This document shows, in pieces, positions 8,549 through 8,584 of a stretch of DNA of 8,584 nt (position 1 is its first letter; every line of letters starts with the position of its first letter). Source of the stretch: Candidatus Avacholeplasma faecigallinarum (lineage in GTDB: Bacteria > Bacillota_I > Bacilli_A > Acholeplasmatales > Anaeroplasmataceae); contig DVKU01000136.1 in NCBI GenBank assembly GCA_018715825.1, positions 1 to 8,584 on the forward strand, given 5' to 3'. A program made the translations under genes and the position numbers. The notes under the pieces are model-generated. The model was not told where the DNA came from and did not search any database. It was given only the letters and a program-made list of their open reading frames with translations.

Positions 8549-8584
8549 ATGGATAAAGAAGAATTTTTAAAAAGATTAAAAGAA
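8549..8584 (+). CDS. Start of a further operon gene, cut by the window edge
   Basis: Twelve codons are present (MDKEEFLKRLKE) after a good GTGAT ribosome site (8541-8545), 8 bp behind tgt and with no terminator. The gene is therefore very likely real and in the same operon. In many Bacillota yajC follows tgt, but this hydrophilic start is unlike YajC, whose N-terminus is a membrane helix. It resembles the opening of HAAS/DUF1700-type membrane proteins (M-x-K-E-E-F-L-x-x-L), but twelve residues are too few to assign a family. Confidence 0.6.
   Translation, partial: MDKEEFLKRLKE

Overview
The window looks like chromosomal DNA of a low-GC Bacillota (Firmicutes) bacterium, probably a Bacilli, Erysipelotrichia or RF39-like lineage. 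The signs are very AT-rich codons, strong AGGAGGTGAT-type ribosome sites and the Bacillus-like order ruvA-ruvB-queA-tgt. Tryptophan is written TGG, and ruvB ends at its normal length on a TGA. The standard bacterial code therefore applies, which argues against Mycoplasma or Spiroplasma. The exact taxon is an inference.

Left third (1-3154, minus strand): one open frame fills this region and runs off the left edge. I checked it codon by codon and found no stop over 1,051 codons. It encodes a giant, almost uninterrupted coiled-coil protein with one proline, no tryptophan and about seven glycines. It has no signal peptide and no ATPase head. Its function is unknown to me, and it is the most unusual object here.

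Centre (3155-4249): a 79-bp divergent intergenic region carries two face-to-face promoters that share a palindromic -10 core. The rightward one drives a two-gene unit: a zinc-ribbon class I SAM methyltransferase, then a small LysM-domain protein without an export signal. A strong intrinsic terminator begins on the stop codon of the LysM gene.

Right half (4250-8584, plus strand): a tightly packed operon holds ruvA, ruvB, queA, a cytoplasmic cyclophilin-type peptidyl-prolyl isomerase and tgt, followed by the first 12 codons of another gene. Gaps run from -4 to +13 bp. RuvA and RuvB form the Holliday-junction branch-migration motor. Tgt and QueA carry out two steps of queuosine synthesis in tRNA: Tgt inserts preQ1 at the wobble position and QueA builds epoxyqueuosine from it. 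The cyclophilin between queA and tgt is the unusual member. No gene-free stretch exceeds 300 bases, and I saw no rRNA, tRNA, CRISPR array or insertion sequence.
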